In this document: positions 33,325-47,200 of the stretch, one piece after another | Position numbering within the stretch: position 1 is the first letter of the stretch | Layout of the letters: every line of letters starts with the position of its first letter | Assembly (NCBI GenBank): GCA_916613615.1 | Contig: OU744734.1 | Location: 35,222,801 to 35,286,800, forward strand | Direction: 5' to 3' | DNA: 64,000 nucleotides | From: Steromphala cineraria | Taxonomy: Eukaryota > Mollusca > Gastropoda > Trochida > Trochidae | Position numbers and translations under genes: made by a program | Notes under the pieces: model-generated | The model's input: only the letters and a program-made list of their open reading frames with translations | Databases searched by the model: none | What the model was told of the DNA's origin: nothing

Positions 33325-35238
33325 TTCAAAGGCCAAGTTTAGCTTTTGCTCACTGTAATCAATATGGAGTGACCAGTTTGCAAACGCAGTGAGCAAAGGT
33401 TGGCAACGACTTTCTCTTGCTTGGAATCAAAATAAATTTGGTGTGTCAAAACTTATTTTTCCAAAATTCAATGAAAAATTATATGTCTTCAAAATGTTTT
33501 ACTATCTCATAAATTTCAATAATTCACGTAAAAAATATTGAATTGAGCATTTATCGCTCAACACTGCCTCTCACGAATTGTCAAAAACTAAGCATATTTG
33601 CCACACATTTGTAGCCATGACATAGCCTATGTCAACGCAAAATTAAACAAACCTGCAAAGCAATTTGCACGGGATGCACGTGCGTTGTCACAGCAACTGT
33701 GAAATTGACATCAAATTCCACGGACGAACTCGTCAGAAACAGTATTTTGTAACAGGCGTTTAATTCTAGGACTGAGTGATTTTCAAAAACAGTTGTTTGT
33801 TTTTAATGTCACCAGATGTATACCTATTACGGAACAAATAATAAGTAAATAGTGTACAATTTCCGTGACAGTATTGAGACTAACATAATAATTTCGCATC
33901 AGAAGCATACAATTCAAATTTTAAAATATTACAAGGTGTCCATAAACGCGTTTTACTGTCCTGTCAATCTAGCATAAAAATACTAAGTGAACAAAATCAC
34001 TATTTAACATTAAATTTGTACTCTGTATCAATTTAAGAATATGTATGTCAATGTATTACAACATGTATTTAGAGTTATTTCCCTTTTTCTATTGTACATT
34101 GCTATTTACTCCGTAAAGTTGAAGGTTGTAGGGATAATGGATCAGAAGAACGATTTGAGAGGCAGTGTTGAACGATTAAAATGCTCAATTTGATATATTT
34201 TATTTGAATTATTGAAATTGAGGTGTTTACAGAGAGTAAAACATTTTGAAGACATATATAGAGGATATATTTTGTTTTGACTGTGATATCACTTATCTCT
34301 CATCGAGTGACGGGGTAGAGCTAGTATTTTCACGAGTAGCGCAGCCACGAGTGAAAATATAGGCTTAAGCCCGTCACGAGATGAGAGATAAGTGATATCA
34401 CAATCAAAAGAAAATATATTCTGTTTATTATATGCCTCTGTGGTCGAAAATGATGTAATTTATGTCTAAAAGGTCTTGACTTGACTTAGCAACGGAGATG
34501 ACGTCGCGTTGATTGTAGAAGTGACGTCAAACCATTGTACACGTGACGTCGTCCCCTCTGTGATATTTTCACTGACTTGAAAAAGTGATATCACATTTTT
34601 CTAGAACAGAGAAAACTCACTGCTCACTGCTCTCACTGCTTGGCATATAATAAATGTCTTTATTATATGACGAGCAGTGAAATACTGGGATTTATCAGTG
34701 AAATAAACTGTCTATCAAGCTACAGTGAAAATAACTTATATTTTCACTGCGAACGGTGACTGATATAATTTGACGTCATAAAACAATGGTCTCACGCGGC
34801 GAATTGGCTTATGACGTCACAGTTTTACTGTGGTGACGGGCTGTCCCTAGCGGCCGCTCGGCGTGAAAATGACCCTTTTCGGACGTAATTACAATGGTAA
34901 AAGCATATAATAAATAGAATATCCGTCAATTCTTGACAAATACCATGTTTATCTCATCTCGTGAGGTAGAAAAGTTATATATTTTCACTCGTGGCTGCGC
35001 CAGTCGTGAAAATATAACCTTTCTACCTCACTCGATTAGATAAACATGGTATTAGTCAAGAAAAGACAGATATCCTCTATTTATTGAATTTTGGAAAAAT
35101 CAGCTTTGACACCAAACTTATTTTGATTCCAGGCGAGAGAAAGTCCTTGCCAACCTTGACTCACTTCGTTCGCACATAGGGAAAACTGGTTACTCTCATA
35201 TCAGTGCGCAAACGCTAAACTTGGACTTGGCCCTGTTT
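33325..35238. mobile_element. Large foldback element with nested insertion
   Basis: Left arm 33325-33590 pairs with the right arm split into 34140-34258 and 35080-35238; for example, TGCTCAATTTG...GAGGCAGTGTTGA near 34150-34190 mirrors 33548-33575. The split is caused by a second element (34261-35077). No coding sequence was seen. Confidence 0.8.
34261..35077. mobile_element. TA-flanked GAGGATAT element nested in a foldback
   Basis: It starts GAGGATATATTTTG and ends CAGATATCCTC, flanked by TA on both sides (34259-34260 and 35078-35079). It holds hairpins at about 34280-34408 and 34930-35070, whose loops include GTGGCTGCGCCA-type motifs, and several TGACGTCA motifs. The mirrored arm at 33475 shows where the empty site was. 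Confidence 0.75.
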
Positions 35239-35485
35239 CAGTCGTAATTGTCATTTGTCACATTTTATATGAAATCGTTTCTTTTGCCCTTGTGTATACC
35301 TGAAATGATTTAAGTAACTTCCGAATATATCAAATACCTTCATGTTATAATTGCAATACGTTGGCTTGTAACAAATTGTCTATGTGTAAAACCTTATTAA
35401 AAAAAACTTATTTTTGTATCATCTGGTCAGTGGTGAAGAATTTCGAAATTTGCTATGGTTGAATAGACATATGGGGTCATATCAA

Positions 35486-35886
35486 TTAGCACGTTTTTAG
35501 GGGGAATATACATGTAAGGTGATATCAGGAATTTGAAAATTAATGGTTCCAATTAAAAGACAATGTATTTAAACTAAATGGAGAAGTAAAAGTTCAAATA
35601 TATAACGGAGAGTTTAGCCATGCGATTCCTTTTTCTTACACAAAATGAATTAAAGGTGTTCACACAAAATGGCCGCCAATGGATTTTATGTGAATCTTCA
35701 TACTTTGTCCTCTGACTATGCTTTACATGTATTTGTAAACTTTCGGTGTAATAAAGTTGATTGATTGACTATGGATGATTGGTGTGTGTAATGAGATTTT
35801 TGACACTGTCAAAATAATACATTTAGCATTAACTTACAATTATTTAAAATATAAAATTATCCAAAAACGTGCTACTGCACCTTTAA
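35486..35886 (+). mobile_element. MITE family 1 copy with 50-bp insertion
   Basis: The left end is truncated to TAGCACGTTTTTAGGGGG; the right end is CGTGCTACTGCACCTTTAA. At about 35720-35768 a 50-bp piece (CTTTACATGTATTTG ... GTTGATTGATTGACTATG) interrupts it, flanked by a repeated TGACTATG. Confidence 0.85.
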
Positions 35887-35999
35887 ATTTCGATTAAAAT
35901 ATTCATTTCATATATACTCTCTGAGAACAAAATATGTTCATGCAAAATGAATCTTAACTTATGTAGTGCATTTTCAACATAATCCGTTTAGTTTTCGCA

Positions 36000-36490
36000 A
36001 TGCTAGAATGCGTCGAAGGCATTCCAAAATACATGATATTTGCACTATAATACGCAGGTAAGTGAACAAACTTAATGTACGCAGCTGTATAACCTTACAA
36101 TGAACATCAAAAAAGAGGTTTTTATTACCTTTGAGGGCAGTCTTATCGGGGTTCATATTTTTCATATGATGCACTGAGCAACATATCAATTTTTCATTGT
36201 GACCTCATGTTATAAGCAATGCTTCGACGTCACTGTTTGCCTATGAAATTGCGTTCTATAGGGGTCGGCGACGGCTAATCCGCCAATGTTGAGAGGTAGA
36301 ATTAATTGTTTCTTTAATTTCGCGACTTCGGCATTAAACAGAATATCATATCCGTGTTATGATACACTTTGTTTACGACACGAGTGCCTAATTTATCAGT
36401 GTATCCCTTGCTCTCGCTCGGGAAATATTAATATTGAGGCACTCGTGTCGTAAACAAAGTATGCCATGAACACTCATATAATATGCTCTA
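36000..36490 (-). repeat. GAGGATAT hairpin family copy
   Basis: It includes GTGAACAAACTTAATGTACG, GAGGGCAGTCTTATCGGGG, GGGTCGGCGACGGCTAAT and the stem-loop with TTGCTCTCGCTCGGG, ending ATATAATATGCTCTATA. Confidence 0.7.
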
Positions 36491-36650
36491 TATCTATAAC
36501 CAACTACAGGTAAGTTTCTAACGTCACCTTTGACTAATTGGAAATCACGATTCCAAACCTTCATATTGTTACTTACTGAAACGATAACATGAAATGCTTC
36601 TTTGCAAAAGCAGTTTTGATAAAATAACTCTATATATAATACATGTATAA

Positions 36651-36791
36651 GTTATACCATTCAGAGGCGGGGTATGGGGAGATATCAGCCTCGAGCTTGG
36701 TGTTATGCGACGAGCCGAAGGCGAGTTGCATATAACACCAAGCGAGAGGCTGATATCTCCCCACATACAACCCGCCTCTGAATGGTATAAC
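36651..36791. repeat. Foldback hairpin with ~57-bp arms
   Basis: The arms begin GTTATACCATTCAGAGGCGG and end with its complement. The loop GCGACGAGCCGAAGGCGAGTTGC is itself partly palindromic. Confidence 0.85.
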
Positions 36792-36799
36792 GAATTTAT

Positions 36800-38087
36800 C
36801 TTACCGAATGTTTAAACAAAACGCATATAATATGAAGATAAAGAAAAAACGTTAACTGCGTAAACCCTTTGACTATAGTTTGTTCAAAGCTAAATGTAGG
36901 TTGATCAATAGAAACCAGCTTGATCATGTGTTCGAGGTAACATGCATTGTACATTTCAAGACGCTCAACCTGCACGCTTTTTCCATGCTTTTTATGTACC
37001 GGGTATAAATAATTTATCCTCCCGCTCAAGAGGGTGATATCAGTATTTATCCAGGGTCACGTGGACCAATCAGAGATCGAGATTCTTACACGAGGTAGGA
37101 TAAAGTTTGATATATGTGTAAGTGACTCAAACTAATCACGGCGTGTCTCTTTAATTATCATCCGGGTTTATCGACAAAGCTTGATCAATCAACAGTCAAC
37201 TGTCAACAAGTGCTGTGAGGCCAATTACTCTGATGTAAAATATGGGCCGGAAAACGTTCTTGTTTTAATTGATATATTTGGCAATCCGTTATTCAGTGAG
37301 TGAATGTACTGTATTACCTACAATAGCGATTAAATCAGGATCCATATTTTCCACACGATACCCAAGGGCAAAATGTCCTTTTGTCATGGTGATGAAATGT
37401 ACATGGAATGACGTCAATTTCCTTATAAGATACAGCTCCGTGGAGGTGTTTTGGGGGACCATTGCTCAGTTAATGACTTTTAATCAGACAGAAAATATAT
37501 TCGTGTCCATGCTCTTGCTCGGGGTATACCGATGTTGAGGCACCCTTGAAACAAAGAATGACTTGACACTTATATATTTGCTTTAAATACGAATTTAGGT
37601 CCTTCCTTTCAAGACAAAAATGCTCAAGGCATAAACTATTATATTCATTCTCGTACCTGTTCAAACTGAAGGAACGATGATTATTATTAACGTTAAAACG
37701 TTTTAATTCAAATCAGTCAGTCTTTATGATAATAAAATACGTCTAGTAAGGGAAGACCCGTTCTCTTTAGGTATGTTGATAGGCAACCGAAACCAATAGA
37801 GCTGACGTCATGTATTGTATAAGGGTTCAATCGACGTCACAGTCTGATGCCTCAGGTTATGGGTCATACTGTAATTTGTTCGGATTTCCCGTAAATGAAG
37901 TTGTTTTTCTATAGTCAAAGCATTTTGTGCGAGAGAGAAATTTTATTCAGCATTGGAGGTCGCGTGGCCCTGAGTACAAATGCAAAAAGAGTAAAATGTT
38001 TATAAATATTTGTTTACTTAGACACTCTTTGTACATTTTGGTGTGCGAGCTTTTTTCATACATAAAAAGTTATTTTTAAATAAATAG
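36800..38087. other. Intergenic sequence, no gene
   Basis: It contains a partial hairpin-family fragment near 37330-37560 (CATGCTCTTGCTCGGGGTATA). No coding exon is supported. Confidence 0.4.
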
Positions 38088-39260
38088 CTACACCATAAAG
38101 TATATTTTCATTTTTGGGAGACAAAAGTTCAACAAACTCTTACTGCGTTTGAAACTGAAAAAACAATTTGGTATGAGTTTCGTTCTACTTTCCCGAAAGA
38201 AATACCAAATAAGAACAAAATGAAATTCATCTTCAACCGTTCTTAAGTTACAACGGTCACATAATAATTCAGAATAAGTACTGTATTTGTTAAAACGCAT
38301 TTTCTGAATACTCGAATTGTGTGACAAGCATCTAAACTTCACAAGTACAAATTCAAATCTTTATGATCAAATCTTATGTCAAAACATAGATATTTTTCTT
38401 GTCCAAATATAGTTTTAAGGCATAATTATATGTTTTAAGAAATGTTGATGATTCTATTTTTGCCATTACCAAAATTGGATGTCCAAATGTTTGCAGGTTC
38501 CTTTGAACAAAGTCATGAATTGAGACACACTTGCCATTCCTGAAACATCAGGCATAAGAATAACCAGTCTGAAATTAGTAGCATTCTATCCTTTGAAGCC
38601 CAGTTTACACTACCCGCTTTATTCTGTGCTTTAAGCAGATTGTAACAGTCGTGGGGATTTTGTGACGAGTCTATATTAATCAACCTACACCATTATCTTA
38701 TACATCGTCAAAAATGTCGTACAGAGAAATGGTTACGCCCACTTCACCCAGAATCGCTTTGATGAAGACTTTACTTATACAAAGATAGGTTTTGAAGAAA
38801 TTACACTATTTTTCTACACTTTCGCGCAACTTAAATCCCCTTATTTCACTTTCAAAACAAGCATTTGTAGATTTTTCTGTTTCAAACATAGACAAAATAA
38901 TATTCGTTGAAAGATTTGAGTAACATTTCAGTAACTGGTAAATATAGGAAAACATGCCTTAGAGCTAGAGGTTCACAACCTTTTGACCAACATAGTCGTG
39001 ATGAAAACATTACTCCTAAATAGTTGTAATAAGAAACGGTTTTCAGTTCATGGTTCTATTAGTACAATTTCTCAACGACTTTCCCACCATTACGAAAACC
39101 AATTATGTTTGATTTTTTTATATTACAACCATCCCCATTTATTTCAGAATTTTTCTAAATCGTTCAATTTCTTTTGTAAATCAGCAACAGAATCTGCAAC
39201 TAGCACAATATCGTCTTCAAAGAGCGGCAGTAAATCAACAACCGACTTGTTTATGAAAAA
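38088..39260 (-). pseudogene. Decayed non-LTR retrotransposon reverse transcriptase
   Basis: On the minus strand the 5' side reads LPLFEDDIVLVADSVADLQ (39242-39180 region), a reverse transcriptase catalytic box in which the usual A-D-D has become E-D-D. It is followed by NKWGW with interrupting stops. The 3' side (38342-38088) reads KFRCLSHNSSIQ, then LLCDRCNLRTVEDEFHF, the zinc-knuckle-like C-terminus common in animal non-LTR ORF2 proteins. Stops and frameshifts break the frame throughout, so it is dead. The exact clade cannot be set from this. Confidence 0.75.
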
Positions 39261-39570
39261 ATATTATAGAATACTGGTTTTAATATTCAAAATATTATAG
39301 AATACTGGTTTTAATACTGGATTTAAACTTCGGGTGTGATTTTATTTACTTTATGTTTTACTTTTAATAGTGATTTTAAAATATTTGCACTCACTGAAGT
39401 GCAGATTTACATGGTTAGCTACATGTACTCTTTTTTATAAGCATCTTTTTTCTCGAATATGTTCTTCCTATAGAGAATTGCATCAAGGTTTTCTTTACAA
39501 GATCTGAGATTTTGCAATTTTCCATGTTTCATTTTTATCAACAAGGAACATTCTTTGTCAAACCAATTCT

Positions 39571-40332
39571 GCATTCTCTCCCCACAGAGGCAGATCAAGT
39601 CATGAAATGTTGATGCAGCCTCTGCTCTATTACGCCGAGTTTGTAGGATATAATGTGAGAAGCCTGATTGAAGGCAATCAAAGTAAAGCCCCGTTTATAT
39701 GTGCGGTTACCCCCGGGGGTAAAGAAAAATTTTTGTCCCAGGGGGGTAAATTTCGTCATGTAAATTTTTAAGAGGGGTATACTTACCCCCGGGGGCAAAG
39801 TGCGAAATATTTACCCCTGGTCTGGAGGTAGGGCAAATCAGATACCCTCGGGGGTATAAATACCCCTGGGGGCAAACCTGTCATGTAAACACTTTACTAT
39901 GTATACCCCAGGGGGCAAAACTGAATATCCTTATAAAAGTCAATATATGAAGAGAAAATAATGCCCCTAGGTATTGCAATTTCATTTCATATAAACGCAA
40001 TGCAATATTTGAATTTTGCCCCTGGGGGCAAATTTACCCCCGGGGGTATAATACCCCCAGGAGTAAATGTGCGGCATGTAAACCCACCTTAAGTTGTGCA
40101 ATCAGCGACGTTCTTTAATCATCAATTTGGCTACTATACCATGGCAAAGATATGAACCAACCTTGCCATGCGAGAAGCGTTGTCGTTTGTTAAAAATATT
40201 TGAATGGGTTGTGGTGCAAATTTTGTCCGCCAGGGGAAACTACCGGAACCCGCGGATTTGGTCTTATAAGAAGAGGGCCCGGGGCTGCATCAACATTTTA
40301 AGACTTGATCTACCTCTGTGGGGAGAGAATGC
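39571..40332. mobile_element. Foldback element, CTCCCCACAGAGGC family, copy 2
   Basis: The termini GCATTCTCTCCCCACAGAGG and CCTCTGTGGGGAGAGAATGC are near-perfect inverted repeats of about 50 bp. The interior carries a second element (39686-40093). Confidence 0.85.
39686..40093. repeat. Nested CCCCCGGGGGTA-rich element
   Basis: It has many copies of the palindrome CCCCCGGGGG followed by TA or CA, spaced irregularly. The outer parts GTTTATATGTGCGG and GTGCGGCATGTAAAC are imperfect inverted repeats. Comparison with the uninterrupted copy (CAATCGAAGTTGTACAATC at 10186) shows it is an insertion. Confidence 0.8.
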
Positions 40333-41122
40333 CGCTTCTGTTGTTCATCAATGTCTGAATGTTTACACTTTTTTAAAAAAGATATTTGTATAATCTGATC
40401 TAGAAGTTTAGCCGACTCGTCTACATTTACATCTGTAACTTGTACAAAGTTTTCGCCCATTTCTGACATTTAAAGTTTTCAAGATAAGAATATTTGCCTT
40501 TGTCAGACCACTTATACTTAGATAGAGAGATAGATAAATAGATATATGCCGTTTAAATATTTGTCCTCTTCAATCATAAACGACAGTTTGATAACTTTAT
40601 TTACACCTTGATAAATTGCCATCTCAAAGTTGGTTTTTGTTCATTTTTAATTGTACATGTAGTTTATATTGTTTGTCTTCTTCAATTTTAAAAGACATTT
40701 TAATAACTTTAATGACAAATAATTACATTCCAAATTCAACGGTGAAACAAAATAAGAAATGTAGAACATAAAAACACTTCAATTTATTACATTTTAGGGA
40801 TAAGACAGATATTCAGTCATAATAAAACTTGGGTTGATCTTCACTAAACTAGGATAGCAATGCGTTGGGGAAATGTCATATTTGCCATCATTGATGTTAT
40901 AGATCGTCAAATCTTGTCACCTGAAAATGGAGTAACTGTCAAATATTTGATTGACGTTATCCTTTACATAGCTACCTTGTCATGAACTTTTTACGGAACA
41001 CCTCAAAATTCATCTAAGGACGACTCGTTTATCAAGTGGAAGGTGACGGTTTCACGAATCCGTCTTCAGGTTAATCGTGTATCAGTGACGATGCCCATAC
41101 ACCAGTAGAAGGACATTACGAC
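40333..41122. other. Sequence upstream of the astacin gene
   Basis: No coding sequence is seen. It presumably includes the astacin promoter and 5' UTR, but no TATA box or other element could be identified with confidence. Confidence 0.4.
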
Positions 41123-41239
41123 ATGGTACCTCCGTTTCCTGGTGTTCTACTCTTCCTTCTTGGTACCTCCCATTGTATGACGACTGGCAGACACGGGGGA
41201 GTTGACCATTATGGCATCTTTGAAGCTCAAATTGAGGGA
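41123..41239 (+). CDS. Astacin exon 1: signal peptide
   Basis: ATG at 41123; VLLFLLGTS forms the hydrophobic core. The exon ends IFEAQIEG at GGA|GTAAGT, phase 0, matching the phase-0 acceptor of exon 2. The assignment across a 9.5-kb intron rests on phase, signal peptide and lack of any other candidate. Confidence 0.65.
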
Positions 41240-44200
41240 GTAAGTACCAGTTATATGCTTACGTTATAGACCTTGAAGTGAGAACGAGAATATATTCAAA
41301 TGTAATAGACTTTGGCGTTCTTAAAATAGAAGGGGGGGGGGGGGACACATTTAAAAAAAGACTTTGAAGTTATCGAAGAAGCGGGTTGGCGTACTTAAGG
41401 GAGAAAGGGTGACTAATTCTAAGGACTTTGCCGGGAGAAGGGGTGACAAAGTCTATATAAAAGACCTTTACGTTGTGGAAGGAAACGGTGCAAGTTTATG
41501 TACCAATGTTACCGACCTTAAAGTGATGAAAGAAGGTAAGTTTACAATTGAATAGAGTTTTATGTAATAGCACGAATAAATACGAAAAGTTATAAGTATA
41601 TAAGTATATATGCTAATGTTATAGACCTCAAAGTGATGAAAGGTGAGAAGAACAATTGAGTTGAATATATGAGTTGAATAAATGAAAATAGTGTTATTAG
41701 ATGGCAGGATTAGATACGAAAAAGGTCTTGAAGTTTTCTAGGGAGAATGTACGAATACAGTCTTTTATGGAAAGAACATACCCGAAAATGGATTCAATGG
41801 TTAGACCTTGAATCTGAAGAAATAGGAACGAGTACAATATACTGAATTGAAATAATATGAACGAGTACAATGTTCTGATTTTTCATTTATGGAAGAAATA
41901 TACACGAATATGGATAAATATGGTTAAGTCATTGACATTGAACGAAATAGGAACGCATAGAATGCTTTGAATTTTCGTTGATGGAAAGAATAACACCAAT
42001 ACCAAATGGTATAAACCTAGAAGAAGAAAAGAAGGAGAATAATGATATAAAATCTTGGACGAAATAATTACGAATATGATTTAAACATATTTTATTCATG
42101 AAATGTATACATGAATGGATTGGCCAACAAGCTCCAAAGAGCATATATCAAGGCCGCTCCGATACCGATGTCATAGATAGCAATTTAATACCCCTTGAAG
42201 TTAATCGGGCAGAAATTGCCAGAATGCTAAATGTACAAAAGTATAGAATTGTTTTTGATGGGAGACACAATATAGAAATGGACACGTAATTTAATTCCTA
42301 TATTGTTTCTACCATACTAATTAGCTGTATTGTTAGATATGGAAGATATATATATGAAGATAAGAGAACGATCTAATTGACATTTCAGTGATGCAAAGAA
42401 TGAACAAAAAAACAATTGAAGTAATGGAAAGCTAGCAATATTAAAACCCTTGAAGTAGAAATAGGTAAATAATCAAGGATATAGATACTTTTAAAAATGT
42501 AATAAACCTTAAGATATTGGTTGAAATCAATAAGGTGATAGATACCAATGTTATAGAACTTAGAGGTGCAAAACGAAGAAAGTTCAAAAACATATATCAA
42601 TTTTATAGAAATTGTAGTTTAAAAAATGAATCAAGATTGAAGATATATATCTATGTTAAAGACCTTGAAGTAATAAAACTCCGCAGTTAGCGAAATGCTG
42701 CTTTTATAAAACATGATTATCATTTCCTTTTATTTCGTAAGTTCATAATACGTGAACTACATTTTAACAAGTAGGTGGATACTATCTAAGGCTTTGATGG
42801 AACTTTGAAAACATTTTCGATAATCAATATATGCAAAATTGTTATAGGTGGACACTTTCTGAAACTGTGCAAATTAATTGTATTATGAAATTCGTTGTTG
42901 AGCTTGATGTGCTAGCCACATGAGCATTAATCTTATTTAAGAACAATGGAGTACATGACATTTTGAATATTTTTCAAATTGCCGTGAAAAGTTGAAACCC
43001 TAAAGTTAAAGCACTCTCCAATTTCACCTTTCAAAATCCCCCACATTATGATATGCAAGTTTATATCATACAACTTCGCCGCGAATCCCTGCTTCATGTA
43101 AAGACGTCTAAAACGTACCTTCCCCAAAACCAATAATATTTACTAATCTATGGTAATGTCCTTGATCCATCGAATTGTTGTATGAACAACAAAATGATTT
43201 ACGAACCGATTTATTCCTGTAACCAATTCCTTACTTAGTATATAAGACTAAAGCTTAACATCTGACAAGTATATGAGTTCGTGATTAAGTAGATATATCT
43301 ATCATCTATAGTAAACTGTCAACAGGAGATGAAAACAATGAACAAGGCTTTTAGAAAAAGGATGTCATATTTTTCTGTTACAAATAATTCCTAACATATT
43401 TTCATGATTATTATTTCTGATAAGTTAATTTCAAGCTTAATTTTTTTCTATAAGTTTTAAATACACACATACTTCATCGTTCTTGAAATCTCCTCTTGAA
43501 CATCGTTGATTAGAGTAAATCTATTTTTGTGAACTTGTGATATGTCTAACCTCTAATAAGCTTTGATGTTAAATTTCACAGGGAACCACTTTCAATCCGT
43601 TAATGTTCCAAATTTTATCTGAATCAGGCACCATCTGCATATTTGTATCAAACTTTAACATCGAAGAAAAAAGTCTTTTGATTTTTTTTCAAAGATTAGA
43701 ATAAATGTAAACAAATCTAATATGTTTCTGAAATTTCTGACATTGCTGTCGATTTTGGGTTACTTTTGCCATATTGTCTGTAATGCATTCATAAAAATCT
43801 CTTTTACACTTAAAAGGGGTAGTAGCAAGTTTTTAGAGTTAATATAAGATGATGTCAGGAAAATGAAGATAAATGGTTTCAATTGAAACACAATGTATTT
43901 AATCTAAATAAGGCAGGAATACTCATTACTATAATGTTAAGTTCAGCCATGCGATTCAAATTTCTCACACAAAATGAAATAAAGGTGTTCACACAGAAAA
44001 GTACGCCAATTGACTTTATCTGAATCTTTATAATTTATTCTCTGACATTGATGATTGGTTTGTGTAATGCGATTTTTGACACTATCAAACTAATACAGTT
44101 AGCATGAACGTACAATTTTCAGTGAATTTTGTTCGAAAAAGCTGCTACTGCCCCTTTAAATATCATCACTCAACATTAATTCTAGTTTCCGAGCTACAGC

Positions 44201-47200
44201 CTTACTATTATATTTTGTCATGTTTAGGAATTGCCAGGTTAACAAATAAAAAAAACGTATATTATGGTTTCGGAATATCAATAAAATAACACATTGCAAA
44301 ATGGTAACCAAGAGAACACTTGTGTGCATTTTAGGTGGCATCAGATATATGTTTCCTCAATTACAAAATCGTATATTAAAGGTTTCGGAATATCAATGAA
44401 TAACAGATTGGAACAAAGGTAACCAAGAGTACAATTGAATGCATTTAAAGTGGTACAGACGGTTGCAGATATCTTTACCGGTACCTACCGCGATCAGACT
44501 GCAATCTGATTGCAGTTGACCGCGATCAGAATGCAGTCAGACCGCGGTTGACCGCGATCAGATTGCAGTCAGACCGCCGTTGACCGCGATCAGAATGCAG
44601 TCAGACCGCGGTTTTCAGGTAACTAATTCTGCAAGGGTCTGTATGTGTTTCCTCACATATGGTAAACATACTTTTGACAGAAATATCTGAATGATGGTAA
44701 AGTATTGCGTTGTGAACACGACTTGATACCCGCTCCAGGCTGTAATGTAAAAATAGCAAAGACCACTGTGTCATTATCCTCAATAAATCAGTTTCTATCT
44801 TATGAAATGAGGCTAATAGACTATTTGTCATTTTTATTATCAGATATTTGGTCTTTTGATTAACAATCATTTTTCGGCGTTTAAGCTGTTATGCTATTAA
44901 TATGGGTAAGGTTACAGAGTGAGAACACAAAAAATGATTAACTACCTCTATTCACAAAAAAATATTTTAAAGGGGCAGTAGCACGTTTTTAGGGGGAATA
45001 TAAGGTGATGTCAGGAAAATGAAAATAAATGGTTCCAAATGAAAGACAATGTATTTAAACTAAATGGAGCAGTAATAATTCAAATATATAACGTAAAGTT
45101 CAGCCATGAGATTCATTTTTCTTACAAAAATGAATTAAAGGTGTTCACACAAAAATGGCCGCCAATGGATTTTATGTGAAGCCTCATACTTTGTCCTCTG
45201 ACTATGGGTGATTGGCTTGTGTAATGAGATTGCTGACACTGTCAATATGATACATTTAGCATTTACTTACAATTATAAGTGAAATATTTAAAATGTAAAA
45301 TTATCAAAAAACGTGCTACTGCCCCTTTAAGCACTAGTTGCCTTTCGTTAATATACTACCAGTAGCAGTATAAAATTAGGTAATTATTTCCTACATAATT
45401 CACGATTTTAAGAAAAAGGTTTGATGGGCGGGAATTTACAAAGAAAGTCAGAAATAAAACATCAAACAAAAAGAAAACAATCTTAAAGGGGCAGTAGCAC
45501 GTTTTTTCATAATTTTATATTTCAAAATGTTCACTGATAATTGTATGTTATTGCTAAATAAATAATTTTGATTGTGTAATAAATCTCATATTACACAAGC
45601 CATCAGCCATTGTCAGGGGACAAAAGTATGAAGATTCACATAAAATCCATTGGCGGCCATTTTTTGTGAACACCTTTAATTCATTTTTTGTAAGAAAAAG
45701 GAATCGCATGGCTAAACTTTACATTATGTATTTGAATTATTACTGCTCCATTTAGTTTAAATACATTTTCTTTCAATTGGAACCATTCATTTTCATTTTC
45801 CTAACATCACCTTATATTTCCCCTAAAAACGTGCTACTGCACCTTTAACGTGAGTCATAATAAGTCATTTGTCAAATATCATCAAGGTCGAATGGTATGA
45901 AGACGAAAACTAGCATTGTGACGTCACGGCTGTAAATGACTATTAACGTCTGTCAGTCAACGTTATCTGACTGATACAACTCGCATAAATATAACTACTA
46001 TACCTATATAATTTTCCAAGTAAATTCTCTGTTTAGCTGATTAAAATGTCCCCACACGGCTCAAAAGTTTATAAGTCTAAGAGTCTTATCTTTGTTTACT
46101 AATTGCCTTTAATACCTACAATGCCGTCAGCGTTTGTTTACAAGCTAACTTTGACATACAAACGGCAAATCAAAATAATCCGATTTTGAAAATTTAGTAA
46201 AAAGATTATTATTATATTGCCATGAGATAAAGTTTAATTTAGCAACAATATTGCAATAATTGAAAAAAATGATAACAATGATTGGTAAAGAGATAATTTT
46301 ATTCAGAAATATATTTTTATTTTTACAAATCCTGCGTATGAATACCGATGTAACGTCGTTGTTAGAATTTTACACTTTTAAAGGGGTAGTCGCACGTTTT
46401 TAGGGGGAATATAAGGTGATGTCGGGAAAATGAAAATAAATGGTTCCAAATGAAAGACTATGTATTTAAACTAAATGGAGCAGTAATAATTCAAATATAT
46501 AACGTAAAGTTTAGCCATGCGACTCCTTTTTTCTTTCAAAAAATTAATTAAAGGTGTTCACACAAAACGGCTGCCAATGGATTTTAGGTGAATCTTCATA
46601 CTTTGTCCTCTGACTATGGATGAGTGGATTGTGTAATGAGATTTTTTACATTGTCAAAATAATACATTTAGCATTACCTTACAATCATCAGTAAACAACT
46701 TAAAATATAAAATTATCAATTATCGTGTTACTGCCCCTTTAAAGCTCTCCGCAAAAACTTGAAAACAATCCAGAAGGCAAAAGGAGAGTGGGTTCTTCAC
46801 CTCGGGCAATATTTCATCAATGAAAAAATGTCGCCATGACTGTCGACATGCTGACGCACACAGATTTGTTACTTAAATCTGAGAATGCTTTTTGTCGTTA
46901 ATGGCTTCATATTTGACTATATGACCATATTTGTAAGTAAAATGTAAGTCAATAAGGACAGAGAGTTCAACACCAAAGGTTTAATTCAACACCCTTTTGC
47001 ACTCCAAATGATGAATTGACAATGATATGTCTCATTCTTTTAAATGGATCAATAATTTATTAAGATGAAGTAAATAAGGGCAGAGAGTTCAATCATGAAA
47101 GATCAATTAAAATCCATTTATAACTCCAACTGATTAATCGAGAACAATGTGTCATTCGTTTGAACTGATCAATTATAAGTTAAGGTAAGTCAACATAAGC

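Noticed and set aside
38983..39300. Plus-strand 105-codon open frame
   Set aside because: It is antisense to the decayed reverse transcriptase, which explains it better.
41364..41555. 63-codon plus-strand frame in astacin intron 1
   Set aside because: It overlaps a degenerate tandem repeat and breaks the phase-0 link between exons 1 and 2.
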